56,774 nt of DNA from Oscillospiraceae bacterium (GTDB taxonomy: Bacteria > Bacillota > Clostridia > Oscillospirales > Ruminococcaceae): assembly GCA_017465665.1 (NCBI GenBank), contig JAFTVU010000013.1, positions 1 through 56,774 of the forward strand, in the 5' to 3' direction. This document shows positions 37,470 through 46,799 of this stretch, piece by piece. The notes beneath the pieces are model-generated. The model made no database searches. It worked only from the letters and a program-made list of their open reading frames with translations, and had not been told where the DNA came from. Both the position numbers and the translations under genes were made by a program. Position 1 is the stretch's first letter. Each line of letters starts with the position of its first letter.

Positions 37470-38633
37470 ATGATCGTTAAACCTAAGGTCAGAGGATTTA
37501 TATGCACCACTGCTCATCCCGTGGGCTGTGAGGCTTCCGTTAAGAAGCAGATAGAATACGTAAAGGCTCAGCCCGAAACCTCAAACGGCCCCAAAAAGGT
37601 GCTTGTTATCGGCTCTTCCATGGGCTACGGACTTGCAAGCCGCATCTCCGCTGCGTATTCCTGCGGCGCTGCCACCCTCGGTGTGATGTTCGATAAGCCT
37701 GCTTCAGGCAACAAAACAGGCACATCAGGCTGGTACAACACAAAGGCATTTGAGAAATTCGCACAGGCTGACGGACTGTATGCAAAGACCGTCAACGGCG
37801 ACGCTTTCTCCGATGAGTGCAAAAAGGAAGTCATCGATATTATCAGGGCTGACCTCGGCAAGGTAGATATGGTGGTATACAGCCTGGCTTCTCCCCGCAG
37901 AGCTGTGGGCGAGACCGTATACAGCTCCGTGCTGAAGACAACAGGCGAAAGCTACACCAACAAAACTATCGATCTCAGAAACAACACAGTTTCCGAGATC
38001 ACCATCGAGCCTGCGACTGAAGACGAGATCGCCGCTACCGTAAAGGTAATGGGCGGCGAGGACTGGGAGGCGTGGATAGACGCGCTCAAAGCCGCAGACG
38101 TTATTGAAGACAACGCCGTTACCGTTGCATATTCCTACATCGGACCGAAGCTCACTCATCCGATGTATTTCGATGGCTCTATCGGACGTGCAAAGGCACA
38201 TCTGTACGAGACCGCAAACAAGCTGTCCGAAAAGTACAAGGACAGCGGCATAAAGGCGTACATTTCCGTCAACAAGGCACTGGTAACACAGTCAAGCTCC
38301 GCTATTCCGATCGTACCGCTGTACATTTCCATCCTGTACAAGGTAATGAAAGCAAAGGGCGTGCACGAGGGCTGCATCGAGCAGATGTACCGTCTTTTCG
38401 CACAGAAGCTGTATGCAGGCGAGCCAGTTGTTGACGAGCAGGGCATGATCCGTCTTGACGACCTCGAAATGACAGAGGATATCCAGACGGAGGTAAGCAG
38501 CATCTGGGAGAAGCTCGACACAGAGAACTTCAAGGAGTTTACTGATATCGACGGCTACTGGAGCGACTTCTATGAGCTGTTTGGTTTTGGTTTAGAGGGC
38601 GTGGACTACGAAGCTGACGTTTCCGTAGAGTAA
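37470..38633 (+). CDS. fabV: Enoyl-ACP / trans-2-enoyl-CoA reductase FabV
   Basis: 387 residues from ATG 37470, with GGAGTT upstream; the GTG at 37449 is rejected. NADH-binding GSSMGYGLASR is near residue 46. The catalytic Tyr-x8-Lys is at 233/242 (YFDGSIGRAK). FabV/TER is the single-protein, long-type enoyl reductase of fatty acid synthesis or of butyrate-type fermentation. No fab cluster adjoins it. Confidence 0.93.
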   Translation: MIVKPKVRGFICTTAHPVGCEASVKKQIEYVKAQPETSNGPKKVLVIGSSMGYGLASRISAAYSCGAATLGVMFDKPASGNKTGTSGWYNTKAFEKFAQADGLYAKTVNGDAFSDECKKEVIDIIRADLGKVDMVVYSLASPRRAVGETVYSSVLKTTGESYTNKTIDLRNNTVSEITIEPATEDEIAATVKVMGGEDWEAWIDALKAADVIEDNAVTVAYSYIGPKLTHPMYFDGSIGRAKAHLYETANKLSEKYKDSGIKAYISVNKALVTQSSSAIPIVPLYISILYKVMKAKGVHEGCIEQMYRLFAQKLYAGEPVVDEQGMIRLDDLEMTEDIQTEVSSIWEKLDTENFKEFTDIDGYWSDFYELFGFGLEGVDYEADVSVE

Positions 38634-38666
38634 CACCGTTGTCCCCGTCCCGAAAAAGGACGAACA

Positions 38667-40565
38667 ATGTTTATTTTCAAAGCAAAAAAGAAAGAGCAGA
38701 CGGATGAGCTGCACCGTGAGTACGGCGTCATCCGCAACTGCGCGTATATACTGCGCGCATACAAAAAATACCGCCCCTCGATGATATTCTATCTCATCCT
38801 GGGCGGCATAACAGGTGCTTCTATGTCGTATATCTGGACGGTCATAGGAAAGCTCGTTATCGATATGATAGAAAAGCAGTCAGCAGCGGGAACACAGGAT
38901 ATTAAACCGCTGCTGTATCTTATCCTGGGCACTACCGTCGTGGAGCTTGTGATGATGTGGCTGAATACACTTGTCACAAAAAATCTCGATCTGGGATTTA
39001 CCTTTACGCGCCTGAAGCTCACCAAGGAACGCATCGCGAAATCCATGCAGATGGAATATGAGCAGCTGGAGACTCCCGATATGCTGGACCGTCTGCAGAA
39101 AGCAAAGCGCGCCACGGGCTTCCAGTACGGCGGCGTCGAGGGACTCATGCGCGATATGTGGCAGTTCATGATACAGTTCACCTCGGTAATAACCGCGGTG
39201 GCTATCATTTCCACGCTGGATATCCGTCTGGTGCTGATAATACTTGTACTCTCGCTGATACAGTTCGAGTACTTCGATTACATACGCATAAAGGATAAGG
39301 AGATAATGTGGGACGCCATGGCAGGCACATGGCGCAGGCTGGAATACATGCAGACTGTCTCCACTGACTTCACCTATGCAAAGGATATCCGCCTTTACGG
39401 CATGAAAGACTGGCTCAACGAAAAGCACAGGCAGGTAAATCTTGAAGAGCTTGCACGCTGGATACAGAGCCGCCGCTACTGGCAGTACAACAGCCTGTTC
39501 TCAGGCGGAATAGCACTTATCCGAAACGTCATCATCTACGGATGGATGATATACGATATGCTTTTCGGCGGGATGAGCATAGGCGATTTCACTCTGTATG
39601 TGGGAAGCGCCATTTCCATGTCCACTGCGATAAACGCTTTCCTGCAATCCGTAGGAGGTATGAGAGAGCGCTCCAGCAGAATGGATGATTTCCGCACCTT
39701 TATGGATATCGAATTTGCCGACGAGGGAAAAAAGACGATACCCGTACCCAAGTGCGACAAATACACATTCGAGTTCAGGAACGTATCTTTCCGCTATCAG
39801 GGACAGGAGACCTATGCACTTAAGGATCTCGATCTCACCCTTGAGGCTGGTCACAGACTTGCTGTAGTGGGTCTTAACGGCGCAGGTAAAACAACATTCA
39901 TAAAGCTGCTGCTTAGGCTGTACGATGTCACCGAGGGGCAGATACTGTGTAACGGTATCGACATCCGCGAGTTTGACAGGAACGAATACTTCAAGCTGTT
40001 TGCGCCTGCATTCCAGGAGGTGGAGGTGTTCGCGTTCCCACTTTCCGAGAACGTCAGCATGACTACAGCCGACGAGACAGACAAGGCAAAGGCGGAGCAA
40101 TACATCCGTGCCGCAGGTATGGGCGAAAAGCTGGATAAGCTCCCCGATGGCATGGATACGGAGCTGCTTAAAGTCCTGTATGATGACGGCGTAGATCTTT
40201 CGGGCGGCGAAAAGCAGAAGCTGGCGCTTGCCCGTGCGCTGTACAAGGGCGCGCCCGTGGTAGTCCTTGACGAGCCTACCGCCGCTCTTGACGCACTGGC
40301 AGAGTATCGCCTGTATCAGAGCTTCAACGGAATGATAGGCGACCGCTCTGCGGTGTATATCAGCCATAGGCTCAGCTCTACACGCTTCTGCGACAGCATA
40401 GCGATGTTCGTTGCAGGAAAGATGGTGGAGCACGGAACACACGAGGAGCTGCTTGCAAAGGGCGGCGCTTATGCGGAAATGTTCCGTGTACAGGCACAGT
40501 ATTACATCGAGGATGACGACACAACCGCATCTGTAAATGCAGAGGAGGTGAGCGTCAATGGCTGA
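38667..40565 (+). CDS. ABC exporter half-transporter, first subunit
   Basis: 632 residues. An N-terminal membrane domain with about six helices (first near residues 38-60) is followed by an ATPase domain: Walker A at 402-410 (GLNGAGKTT), signature LSGGEKQKLALARAL, and VVLDEPTAALD. The H-loop ISHRLS is present. Substrate is unknown; no peptidase domain. The stop overlaps the next gene by 8 bp (shared frames at 40558-40565), so a heterodimer is likely. Confidence 0.9.
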   Translation: MFIFKAKKKEQTDELHREYGVIRNCAYILRAYKKYRPSMIFYLILGGITGASMSYIWTVIGKLVIDMIEKQSAAGTQDIKPLLYLILGTTVVELVMMWLNTLVTKNLDLGFTFTRLKLTKERIAKSMQMEYEQLETPDMLDRLQKAKRATGFQYGGVEGLMRDMWQFMIQFTSVITAVAIISTLDIRLVLIILVLSLIQFEYFDYIRIKDKEIMWDAMAGTWRRLEYMQTVSTDFTYAKDIRLYGMKDWLNEKHRQVNLEELARWIQSRRYWQYNSLFSGGIALIRNVIIYGWMIYDMLFGGMSIGDFTLYVGSAISMSTAINAFLQSVGGMRERSSRMDDFRTFMDIEFADEGKKTIPVPKCDKYTFEFRNVSFRYQGQETYALKDLDLTLEAGHRLAVVGLNGAGKTTFIKLLLRLYDVTEGQILCNGIDIREFDRNEYFKLFAPAFQEVEVFAFPLSENVSMTTADETDKAKAEQYIRAAGMGEKLDKLPDGMDTELLKVLYDDGVDLSGGEKQKLALARALYKGAPVVVLDEPTAALDALAEYRLYQSFNGMIGDRSAVYISHRLSSTRFCDSIAMFVAGKMVEHGTHEELLAKGGAYAEMFRVQAQYYIEDDDTTASVNAEEVSVNG

Positions 40566-42366
40566 GATGTCAAAAAAGGAAATGCCCAGAACAAAGGGCG
40601 TTGTATGGAAAACGCTTAAATACTTCTTCCCTATCGCATGGAAGTTCGATAAGATGTACTTCATCCTGTCTGTAGTGAATGTGATAGTAGGCGCAGCTCT
40701 TCCGTTTGTGGATATCCTGCTGCTGCCGCTGCTGGTGGATTCGCTGATATCCCCCGAAAGAGATATCCCGATGATACTCACCTATGCAGCACTGATGGTT
40801 GGTCTTGATGTTATCGTGGGGCTTATAAACTCCCAGATAACCATCCATCTTGAAAAGTACGAGGACAAGTTCCTGAACTTCCAGGCTGAACAGATCGCTG
40901 ACCGCTGCATGAATATCGACTTTGCGCTCACCGAAAACAAGGAGTGTCTTGACCAGATAAACAAAGCACGCGAGGGCAAGGACTGGTCTGGCGGAATACA
41001 CGGTATTTCAAAGGCGTTCTTCACGATAATCCAGAATGTCATCAAGATATTCGGTGTGGTGACAGTGCTGGCTGTAAGCGCTCCGTGGCTTCTGCTGATA
41101 ATCGGCGCACTGCTGGCGGTGTCTACGCTTATCAACGCAAAGAAAAACAAGATAGAAGTAAAATACTTCAGCGATCTCGCAAATATCAACCGTGTGCTGT
41201 GGTATGTCACACATGAGATAGAGGATTTCCGCTTCGGCAAGGATGTCCGTCTTTATGGCGCTGCAGGCACGCTGATAAGCCGTACACAGCAGCAGATGGA
41301 CAGGCTCAACGCATTCTTCAAAAAGAAAGCCGACGAGCGTTATCCTCTGGATATTCTTGATGTCATCGTAGGCGCGCTGAGAGATTTCGGAACGTATCTC
41401 TACCTCGGCGCACTGGCGATACTCGGAAAGATAACCATCGGTACATACTCGCAGCTCACCACCTCTGGTGGAGTACTGAACAGCTCCCTGCAGGGTGCAA
41501 TATTCGGTCTGCAGGATATAGTAAAGCGCTGCAATTACGGCTATGAGATAGTGAAGCTGATGGAGTATCCTCCCATGCTGCAAAAGGGAAACAGAGAAGT
41601 TCCTGCCATTGACAGACCGCATGAGATAGAGTTCCGAAATGTTTCATTCTCCTATCCCAATACAAAGGTAAAGGTGCTGGAGAACGTCTCTATCACGATA
41701 AAAGCAGGCGAGCGCCTTTCCGTTGTAGGATTGAACGGCGCAGGCAAGACCACATTCATAAAGCTGCTGTGCCGCCTTTACGATACCGACGAGGGCGAAA
41801 TACTGATAGACGGCGTAAACATCCGAGAATATGACTATGATGAATACATGAAGCTGTTCTCCGTAGTATTTCAAGATTTCCGACTGCTCTCCTTTACAGC
41901 GCAGGACAATATCCTGCTCGGCAAGGAAGACAGCAACGAAACTGTCGATGAGCTTTTCGACAAGGTAGGTCTGCTGGATAAGATAAACTCGCTCCCAAAG
42001 GGCAGGGATACCATGATGTTCCGTCAGTTTGACAGGGACGGAGTTCAGCTTTCGGGAGGAGAACAGCAGAAGCTGGCTATCGCAAGAGCACTGTATAAAA
42101 ATGCGCCTGTGGTGATACTCGATGAGCCGACAGCGGCTCTTGACCCCGTTGCGGAATATGATATCTACTGCAAGTTCAACGAGCTTGTTGAAAACAAGAC
42201 TGCCGTTTACATCTCACACAGGCTGTCAAGCTGTAAATTCTGCGACCGTATAGCTGTTTTCAGCGGCGGCACGATAAAGGAGCTCGGCACGCATGACGAG
42301 CTTGTAAAGCTCAAGGACGGCGTTTATGCAGAGATGTTCAGTGCTCAAGCACAGTATTATGTTTAA
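40558..42366 (+). CDS. ABC exporter half-transporter, second subunit
   Basis: 602 residues with the same layout: membrane domain (helices around 35-55, 70-90, 150-185, 255-300), Walker A at 391-399, signature LSGGEQQKLAIARAL, and VVILDEPTAALD. Both subunits keep the signature and the Walker B glutamate region, so neither ATP site looks degenerate by eye. Overlaps the first subunit, and is followed by a structured repeat and then the BrxD-like gene on the same strand. Confidence 0.9.
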   Translation: MAEMSKKEMPRTKGVVWKTLKYFFPIAWKFDKMYFILSVVNVIVGAALPFVDILLLPLLVDSLISPERDIPMILTYAALMVGLDVIVGLINSQITIHLEKYEDKFLNFQAEQIADRCMNIDFALTENKECLDQINKAREGKDWSGGIHGISKAFFTIIQNVIKIFGVVTVLAVSAPWLLLIIGALLAVSTLINAKKNKIEVKYFSDLANINRVLWYVTHEIEDFRFGKDVRLYGAAGTLISRTQQQMDRLNAFFKKKADERYPLDILDVIVGALRDFGTYLYLGALAILGKITIGTYSQLTTSGGVLNSSLQGAIFGLQDIVKRCNYGYEIVKLMEYPPMLQKGNREVPAIDRPHEIEFRNVSFSYPNTKVKVLENVSITIKAGERLSVVGLNGAGKTTFIKLLCRLYDTDEGEILIDGVNIREYDYDEYMKLFSVVFQDFRLLSFTAQDNILLGKEDSNETVDELFDKVGLLDKINSLPKGRDTMMFRQFDRDGVQLSGGEQQKLAIARALYKNAPVVILDEPTAALDPVAEYDIYCKFNELVENKTAVYISHRLSSCKFCDRIAVFSGGTIKELGTHDELVKLKDGVYAEMFSAQAQYYV

Positions 42367-42368
42367 TG

Positions 42369-42455
42369 GCATACGGAGTGGTTTCGCGCAGCGAAATCCA
42401 ATTCCCTTAAGGGGAATTGGAAACAGAGTATGCAGGGTGACAGCAAAGCTGTCAC
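42369..42455 (+). repeat. Multi-hairpin repeat, copy A
   Basis: An outer stem gcatac (42369-42374) / gtatgc (42428-42433) encloses hairpin 1 (tttcgc-gca-gcgaaa, 42382-42396) and hairpin 2 (42398-42420, around ttaa). Hairpin 3 follows (gtgacagc-aaa-gctgtcac, 42437-42455). The same architecture recurs at 49421, 49611 and 49890 with compensated base changes. Confidence 0.85.
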
Positions 42456-42483
42456 TCCCTCAAGCGCAATATTATATATGACG

Positions 42484-42502
42484 GCATACGGCATGGTTTC
42501 GC
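42484..42502 (+). repeat. Truncated copy of the multi-hairpin repeat
   Basis: Begins gcatac and continues ggcatggtttcgc, the first arm and hairpin-1 half of copy A, then stops. It lies 115 bp downstream of copy A in the same orientation. Confidence 0.6.
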
Positions 42503-42539
42503 AAAGATAATAAAGCATAATTAAAAAAAGGAACGCGTG

Positions 42540-42618
42540 CGGAGCAATAATATAGTTGCTCCGTCGTGTATAAGAAAAGGATAAAACAGAATACAACATA
42601 CTTTCCTCAGCAGGAAAG
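42540..42618 (+). other. Two leader hairpins before the BrxD-like gene
   Basis: Hairpin cggagcaa / ttgctccg (42540-42563, 8-nt loop) and hairpin ctttcct-cagc-aggaaag (42601-42618). The second ends 23 bp before the start codon, close to the ribosome binding site AAAGGAGAG, and could affect translation. The 275-bp gap from 42367 contains only these and the repeats. Confidence 0.5.
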
Positions 42619-42641
42619 CTTTTCAGAGAAAGGAGAGAGCC

Positions 42642-44027
42642 ATGAAAGTACCAAAGCGGATAGCATCATCCGTAATAAATGCGCTCAAGGGCGGTGTTGT
42701 GCCGAGAACAGGTCTCGGATATATCGCAGTGGGCAGAACAGCAGAGATAAACGCACTGCTGCACGATGTTGATATCACCGAGCAGGGCGGTGCATTCTTC
42801 CGTTTCATAGTCGGACGCTACGGCAGCGGTAAGAGCTTCCTGTTGCAGACCATGCGCAGTCACGTCATGGACAGAGGCTTTGTCACCGCTGACGCTGACC
42901 TCTCCCCCGAGCGCCGTCTGATGGGGAGCAAGGGACAGGGTCTTGCTACCTACCGAGAGCTCATCCGAAACCTCTCGGTACGCACAAAGCCTGATGGCGG
43001 TGCGATATCACTCGTACTGGAGCGCTGGCTCACAGGCGTACGAAACGAAGTCATAGAAAGCGGCACAGCACCCTCGGACGAGCATTTCAACGAAGCCGTG
43101 GAGCGCCGCATCCATCTGAAGATAAACGATCTGCGTGATATGGTTCACGGCTTTGATTTCGCAAAGGCTCTGGACACATATCATAAGGCATACACTGATG
43201 GCGATGAGGAAAAGCAAGGCTGCGTCATCCGCTGGCTGAGAGGCGAATACGCCACCCGAACAGACGCAAAAAGAGATCTCGGTGTAGATACCATCATAAC
43301 CGATGACAACTGGTACGACTACATCAAGATACTTACCGCGTTCTTTGTCAGCGCCGGCTACAAGGGCTTTGTCATAATGATAGACGAGCTTGTAAACATC
43401 ATGAAGATACCTCATTCCGTTACCCGTCAGTACAATTACGAAAAGATACTGATGATGTATAACGATGTGCTTCAGGGCAAGGCTTCGCACCTTGGCATAA
43501 TCATGGGCGGAACTCCGCAGTGCATTGAGGATACAAGGCGTGGTGTATTCAGCTATGAGGCTCTGCGTTCACGTCTTGAAAGAGGCAGGTTCGCAACAGA
43601 CGAGACCCACGACCTGCTTGCGCCGATAATCAAGCTGCAGCCCCTCACCTATGAGGAGCTTACAGTGCTCACAGAAAAGCTTGCAGATATCCACGGACAG
43701 CTCTACGATTACACTCCGCGCATAACGCTTGACGACCGTATTGCGTTCATCAAGGCTGAATTCGGACGTGTGGGCGCGGAACAGAATATGACTCCACGTG
43801 AGATGATACGGGATTTCATAGAGCTGCTGAACATGGCTATGCAGAATCCGCAGAAGAGCATAATGGAGCTGATGGGCTGTGAAGAGCTCAGCAAGCCTGT
43901 TCTTTCTCCTCATGAAGCGATGGCGGCACTTCCGCATATCACCGCAAAGGACGGACTGGATTTCACCGAAGACCCCAACGAGGCTGGCATTACTCTGCCT
44001 GAGGGCTTTGAGGATTTCGAGCTTTGA
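42642..44027 (+). CDS. BrxD-like ATP-binding protein (DUF2791 type)
   Basis: 461 residues. P-loop GRYGSGKS at 58-65, Walker B-like VIMIDELVN near 245, then the family signature MGGTPQCIEDTRRGVFSYEALRSRLE near 285-310. This is the BREX ATP-binding/BrxD family (DUF2791), found in type 2 BREX (Pgl) systems with BrxHI helicase and also as isolated pairs. Start ATG follows AAAGGAGAG. The next gene, 61 bp later, is the helicase partner. PglX methyltransferase, PglZ, PglY and PglW are not in the window. Role inferred: ATPase of a defence or DNA-maintenance module. Confidence 0.8.
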   Translation: MKVPKRIASSVINALKGGVVPRTGLGYIAVGRTAEINALLHDVDITEQGGAFFRFIVGRYGSGKSFLLQTMRSHVMDRGFVTADADLSPERRLMGSKGQGLATYRELIRNLSVRTKPDGGAISLVLERWLTGVRNEVIESGTAPSDEHFNEAVERRIHLKINDLRDMVHGFDFAKALDTYHKAYTDGDEEKQGCVIRWLRGEYATRTDAKRDLGVDTIITDDNWYDYIKILTAFFVSAGYKGFVIMIDELVNIMKIPHSVTRQYNYEKILMMYNDVLQGKASHLGIIMGGTPQCIEDTRRGVFSYEALRSRLERGRFATDETHDLLAPIIKLQPLTYEELTVLTEKLADIHGQLYDYTPRITLDDRIAFIKAEFGRVGAEQNMTPREMIRDFIELLNMAMQNPQKSIMELMGCEELSKPVLSPHEAMAALPHITAKDGLDFTEDPNEAGITLPEGFEDFEL

Positions 44028-44042
44028 TAATTGACAACGGGC

Positions 44043-44067
44043 GGATTGACGGCTTAGCCGTCAATCC
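44043..44067 (+). other. Hairpin between the BrxD-like and helicase genes
   Basis: A perfect 11-bp stem (ggattgacggc / gccgtcaatcc) with loop tta, followed by tgctattttt. It could be a partial terminator that adjusts the ratio of the two products. Confidence 0.55.
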
Positions 44068-44088
44068 TGCTATTTTTACGAGGTAAAA

Positions 44089-46284
44089 ATGAGTACATTC
44101 TATCGTTATGCGCCATTTATTCAGGAATACATCTACCGCAACAAATGGGAAGAGCTGCGTGAGATACAGATACGCGCCGCTGAAGCCATCTTCGATACAG
44201 ACGAAAACCTGCTGCTGTGTTCAGGTACTGCAAGCGGTAAGACAGAAGCCGCATTCCTGCCTGTGCTTACTCAGCTGTGGGAAAATCCCTCAGCAAGCGT
44301 GGGCGTACTGTATCTTTCGCCGCTGAAAGCACTCATCAATGACCAGTTTGAACGACTTGAGGGACTTCTTGAGGAAGCCGACATCCCCGTCACAAAATGG
44401 CATGGCGACGCTTCACAGGCAGCTAAAAAGCGTGTACTGAAAAGACCGCAGGGCGTTATCCAGACTACTCCCGAATCACTGGAGAGTATGCTGATGCGTA
44501 ACTCCGGCGGCGCACACAGGCTGTTTTCCGATCTGCGCTACGTCATCATAGACGAGGTACACTATTTCATGGATAACGACCGCGGAGTGCAATTAAGCTG
44601 CCTGCTGGAACGTCTTGCACGCCTTATAGGCTACCATCCGCGCAGGATAGGACTTTCCGCCACACTGGGCGACCCGACCAACGCAGAGCTCTGGCTCACC
44701 CGCGGCACAGGCAGGAGCTGCATCACTCCCTCCACCAAAGAAAAAGGCCGCAGCATACGGCTTTCGGTGAAGTTCTTTCCCATAAAGCAGAAGATACCCA
44801 ACTCTGACAGCAAGGTACTGCTTGAAAATTACTATTCATATCTTTACGAGAGCACCGCAGGCAGGCGCTGCATACTCTTCTCCAACAGCAAGGGCGAGGT
44901 AGAGGAAAACATCGCGCATATGAAACGTCTCAGCGAGCTGCGCCACGGCAACGATTGCTACCTTGTCCATCATGCGAACATCTCACCTGCCCTGCGTGAA
45001 TTCACCGAGCAGCGCATGAAATCGGGCGAGCTGCCTGTATGCACAGGCGCTACTGTGACCCTGGAGCTCGGCATCGACCTCGGACACCTGGAACGCATCG
45101 TCCAGACGGGCTGTCCGCTGACGGTATCGGGACTTGTCCAGAGGCTTGGCAGAACAGGCCGCAGAGGCGGCACAGCGGAGATGCGCTTCGCATTCCGCCA
45201 TGATATGAGCCTGCCGCCGCAGGAGTTCTACAAAGAGGTCAACTGGGATTTCGTTGCCTGCACTGCGATGATACTGCTCTACACCCGTGAACGCTGGATA
45301 GAGCCTATGTATATCCCGAAACTGCCATACAGCCTGCTGTACCACCAGACGATGAGCTATCTTGCGTCCTGCGGCAGCGTCCAGCCAAAGCAGCTTGCAG
45401 CATATATCCTTACCCTTGAAGCATTCAGAAATGTATCCCAGGAGGACTACCTCACACTGCTGCGGTATCTGCTTAAAAATGGCCAGATAGAGCGCGGTGA
45501 GGACGGCGGTCTGATGGTCGGTGAACGAGGAGAGGCGGCTGTGAACAATTACGAATTTCTCGCAGTATTCTCTGTCCCCGACGAATACTCCGTGCGCTGC
45601 AACGGCGAGGAGATAGGTACGGTACAGTCGCCATTTCCCGAGGGCGCACAGTTTGCTCTTGCAGGACAGGCATGGGAGGTAACGGAGCTGGATAAGCAGG
45701 AACGGCGCATCTTTGTCAAAAAAGTGCCCGGTATCTCTGCGAATATGTGGCAGGATACAGGCAATGAATATGTCCACACAAAGGTAATGAAGATGATACG
45801 GGATGTACTGCGCTCGGATGAGCAGTACGCATTCCTTGACGAGATGGCACAGAGCCGCCTTAACGATATCCGCAAAGCCTGCCGCACAGCAGGTCTTGAG
45901 GGCAGGGGCAGCGTTGTGCCGCTCACTCCCACAAGCTATGCAGTGTTCGAATTTCTCGGCACACGGGCAACTGCAGCACTGTGCTACGCACTGCGACAGC
46001 AGGGCTTTGATGCAACTGTATATCTCAGCAGATACTTCCCTGTATGCATCGAAGTACGCACTTTGAGAGGCATCGATGAGCTGTGCGAGGCTCTTTCGTT
46101 CATACGCACCCAGGGCGCAGATAAATATTCTTTCTCCATCCCCGACAACTGCGAGATATGCGGCAAATACAATGACTATATCCCCAGAGAGCTTCTGAAA
46201 AAGCAATATATCGAGGATTATCTTGACATAGAGGATATGATGCGCAACATGGAGATAAACAGCGATACACTGCTGAACGAATAA
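44089..46284 (+). CDS. BrxHI/Lhr-like DEAD/DEAH helicase
   Basis: 731 residues. SF2 motifs: Walker A CSGTASGKTEAA (about 44-55), QTTPESLESML, motif II DEVH at 155-158, motif III SATLG, and motif VI QRLGRTGRRGG from residue 351. The arrangement with a unique C-terminal half fits Lhr-like helicases, including BrxHI of type 2 BREX, and not RecQ or RecG. A CxxC...  pair (NCEICGK near 695) could bind a metal. Downstream of the BrxD-like ATPase on the same strand; the two ends match a two-gene operon ended by a terminator. Confidence 0.82.
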   Translation: MSTFYRYAPFIQEYIYRNKWEELREIQIRAAEAIFDTDENLLLCSGTASGKTEAAFLPVLTQLWENPSASVGVLYLSPLKALINDQFERLEGLLEEADIPVTKWHGDASQAAKKRVLKRPQGVIQTTPESLESMLMRNSGGAHRLFSDLRYVIIDEVHYFMDNDRGVQLSCLLERLARLIGYHPRRIGLSATLGDPTNAELWLTRGTGRSCITPSTKEKGRSIRLSVKFFPIKQKIPNSDSKVLLENYYSYLYESTAGRRCILFSNSKGEVEENIAHMKRLSELRHGNDCYLVHHANISPALREFTEQRMKSGELPVCTGATVTLELGIDLGHLERIVQTGCPLTVSGLVQRLGRTGRRGGTAEMRFAFRHDMSLPPQEFYKEVNWDFVACTAMILLYTRERWIEPMYIPKLPYSLLYHQTMSYLASCGSVQPKQLAAYILTLEAFRNVSQEDYLTLLRYLLKNGQIERGEDGGLMVGERGEAAVNNYEFLAVFSVPDEYSVRCNGEEIGTVQSPFPEGAQFALAGQAWEVTELDKQERRIFVKKVPGISANMWQDTGNEYVHTKVMKMIRDVLRSDEQYAFLDEMAQSRLNDIRKACRTAGLEGRGSVVPLTPTSYAVFEFLGTRATAALCYALRQQGFDATVYLSRYFPVCIEVRTLRGIDELCEALSFIRTQGADKYSFSIPDNCEICGKYNDYIPRELLKKQYIEDYLDIEDMMRNMEINSDTLLNE

Positions 46285-46290
46285 CATAAA

Positions 46291-46313
46291 AAAGCCCCCG
46301 TAACGGGGGCTTT
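46291..46313. terminator. Bidirectional terminator between helicase and rlmH
   Basis: 10-bp perfect stem aaagcccccg / cgggggcttt with loop taa. A-run to the left and T-run to the right fit the convergent gene ends. Confidence 0.9.
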
Positions 46314-46318
46314 AAAAT

Positions 46319-46798
46319 TTACTTATGATACTTTGAATTATTCAGTATCGAAAATGCACGGTATACCTGTTCCATCAGCATTACCCTTGCAAGACTGTGC
46401 GGAAACGTCATTGGTGACATCGAGATACGCAGATCAGCGGATCTCTTCAGCCCCTCGTCCAGTCCATGTGAGCTGCCCACAAGGAAGTTCACTGTACTGA
46501 AGCCGCGGTTGCCGATATCGCTCAGCTTTTCAGCAAGCTGCTCGCTGGAGATAGTCTTGCCCTCAATGCACATGGCAACCGTGAACGAAGCGGGTCTGAT
46601 ATGCTCACGGATACGCTCGGCCTCCTGTGCAAGCGCCTTATCTATCTGCGCCTGATTGGGGTTCTGCGGGAGATCAACGGGATTCGGCTCTATCACCTTT
46701 GGTGTTACAAATGCGCCCATACGCTTCATGTACTCTGCGCACGCTTCCCTGTACCAGCTCTCCTTTAGCTTTCCCATCGCTATGAAATTAACGTTCAT
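46319..46798 (-). CDS. rlmH: 23S rRNA pseudouridine-1915 N3-methyltransferase
   Basis: 159 residues, full length for RlmH (SPOUT/trefoil-knot methyltransferase). Conserved parts are MNVNFIAMGKLKE, LCIEGK followed by S-E-Q-L-A, and the knot NFLVGSSHGLDEG...FPHSLARVMLMEQVYRAF. Modifies helix 69 of 23S rRNA after RluD-type pseudouridylation. 1 bp after the D,D-carboxypeptidase gene. Confidence 0.95.
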   Translation of the reverse strand: MNVNFIAMGKLKESWYREACAEYMKRMGAFVTPKVIEPNPVDLPQNPNQAQIDKALAQEAERIREHIRPASFTVAMCIEGKTISSEQLAEKLSDIGNRGFSTVNFLVGSSHGLDEGLKRSADLRISMSPMTFPHSLARVMLMEQVYRAFSILNNSKYHK

Positions 46799-46799
46799 G

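Noticed and set aside
39501-40781. 426-codon minus-strand frame across the two ABC genes
   Set aside because: Spans the gene junction on the opposite strand and has no family resemblance.
38667-42366. Lantibiotic-type exporter with peptidase domain
   Set aside because: Neither subunit has the N-terminal C39 peptidase, and no precursor peptide or maturation gene adjoins.
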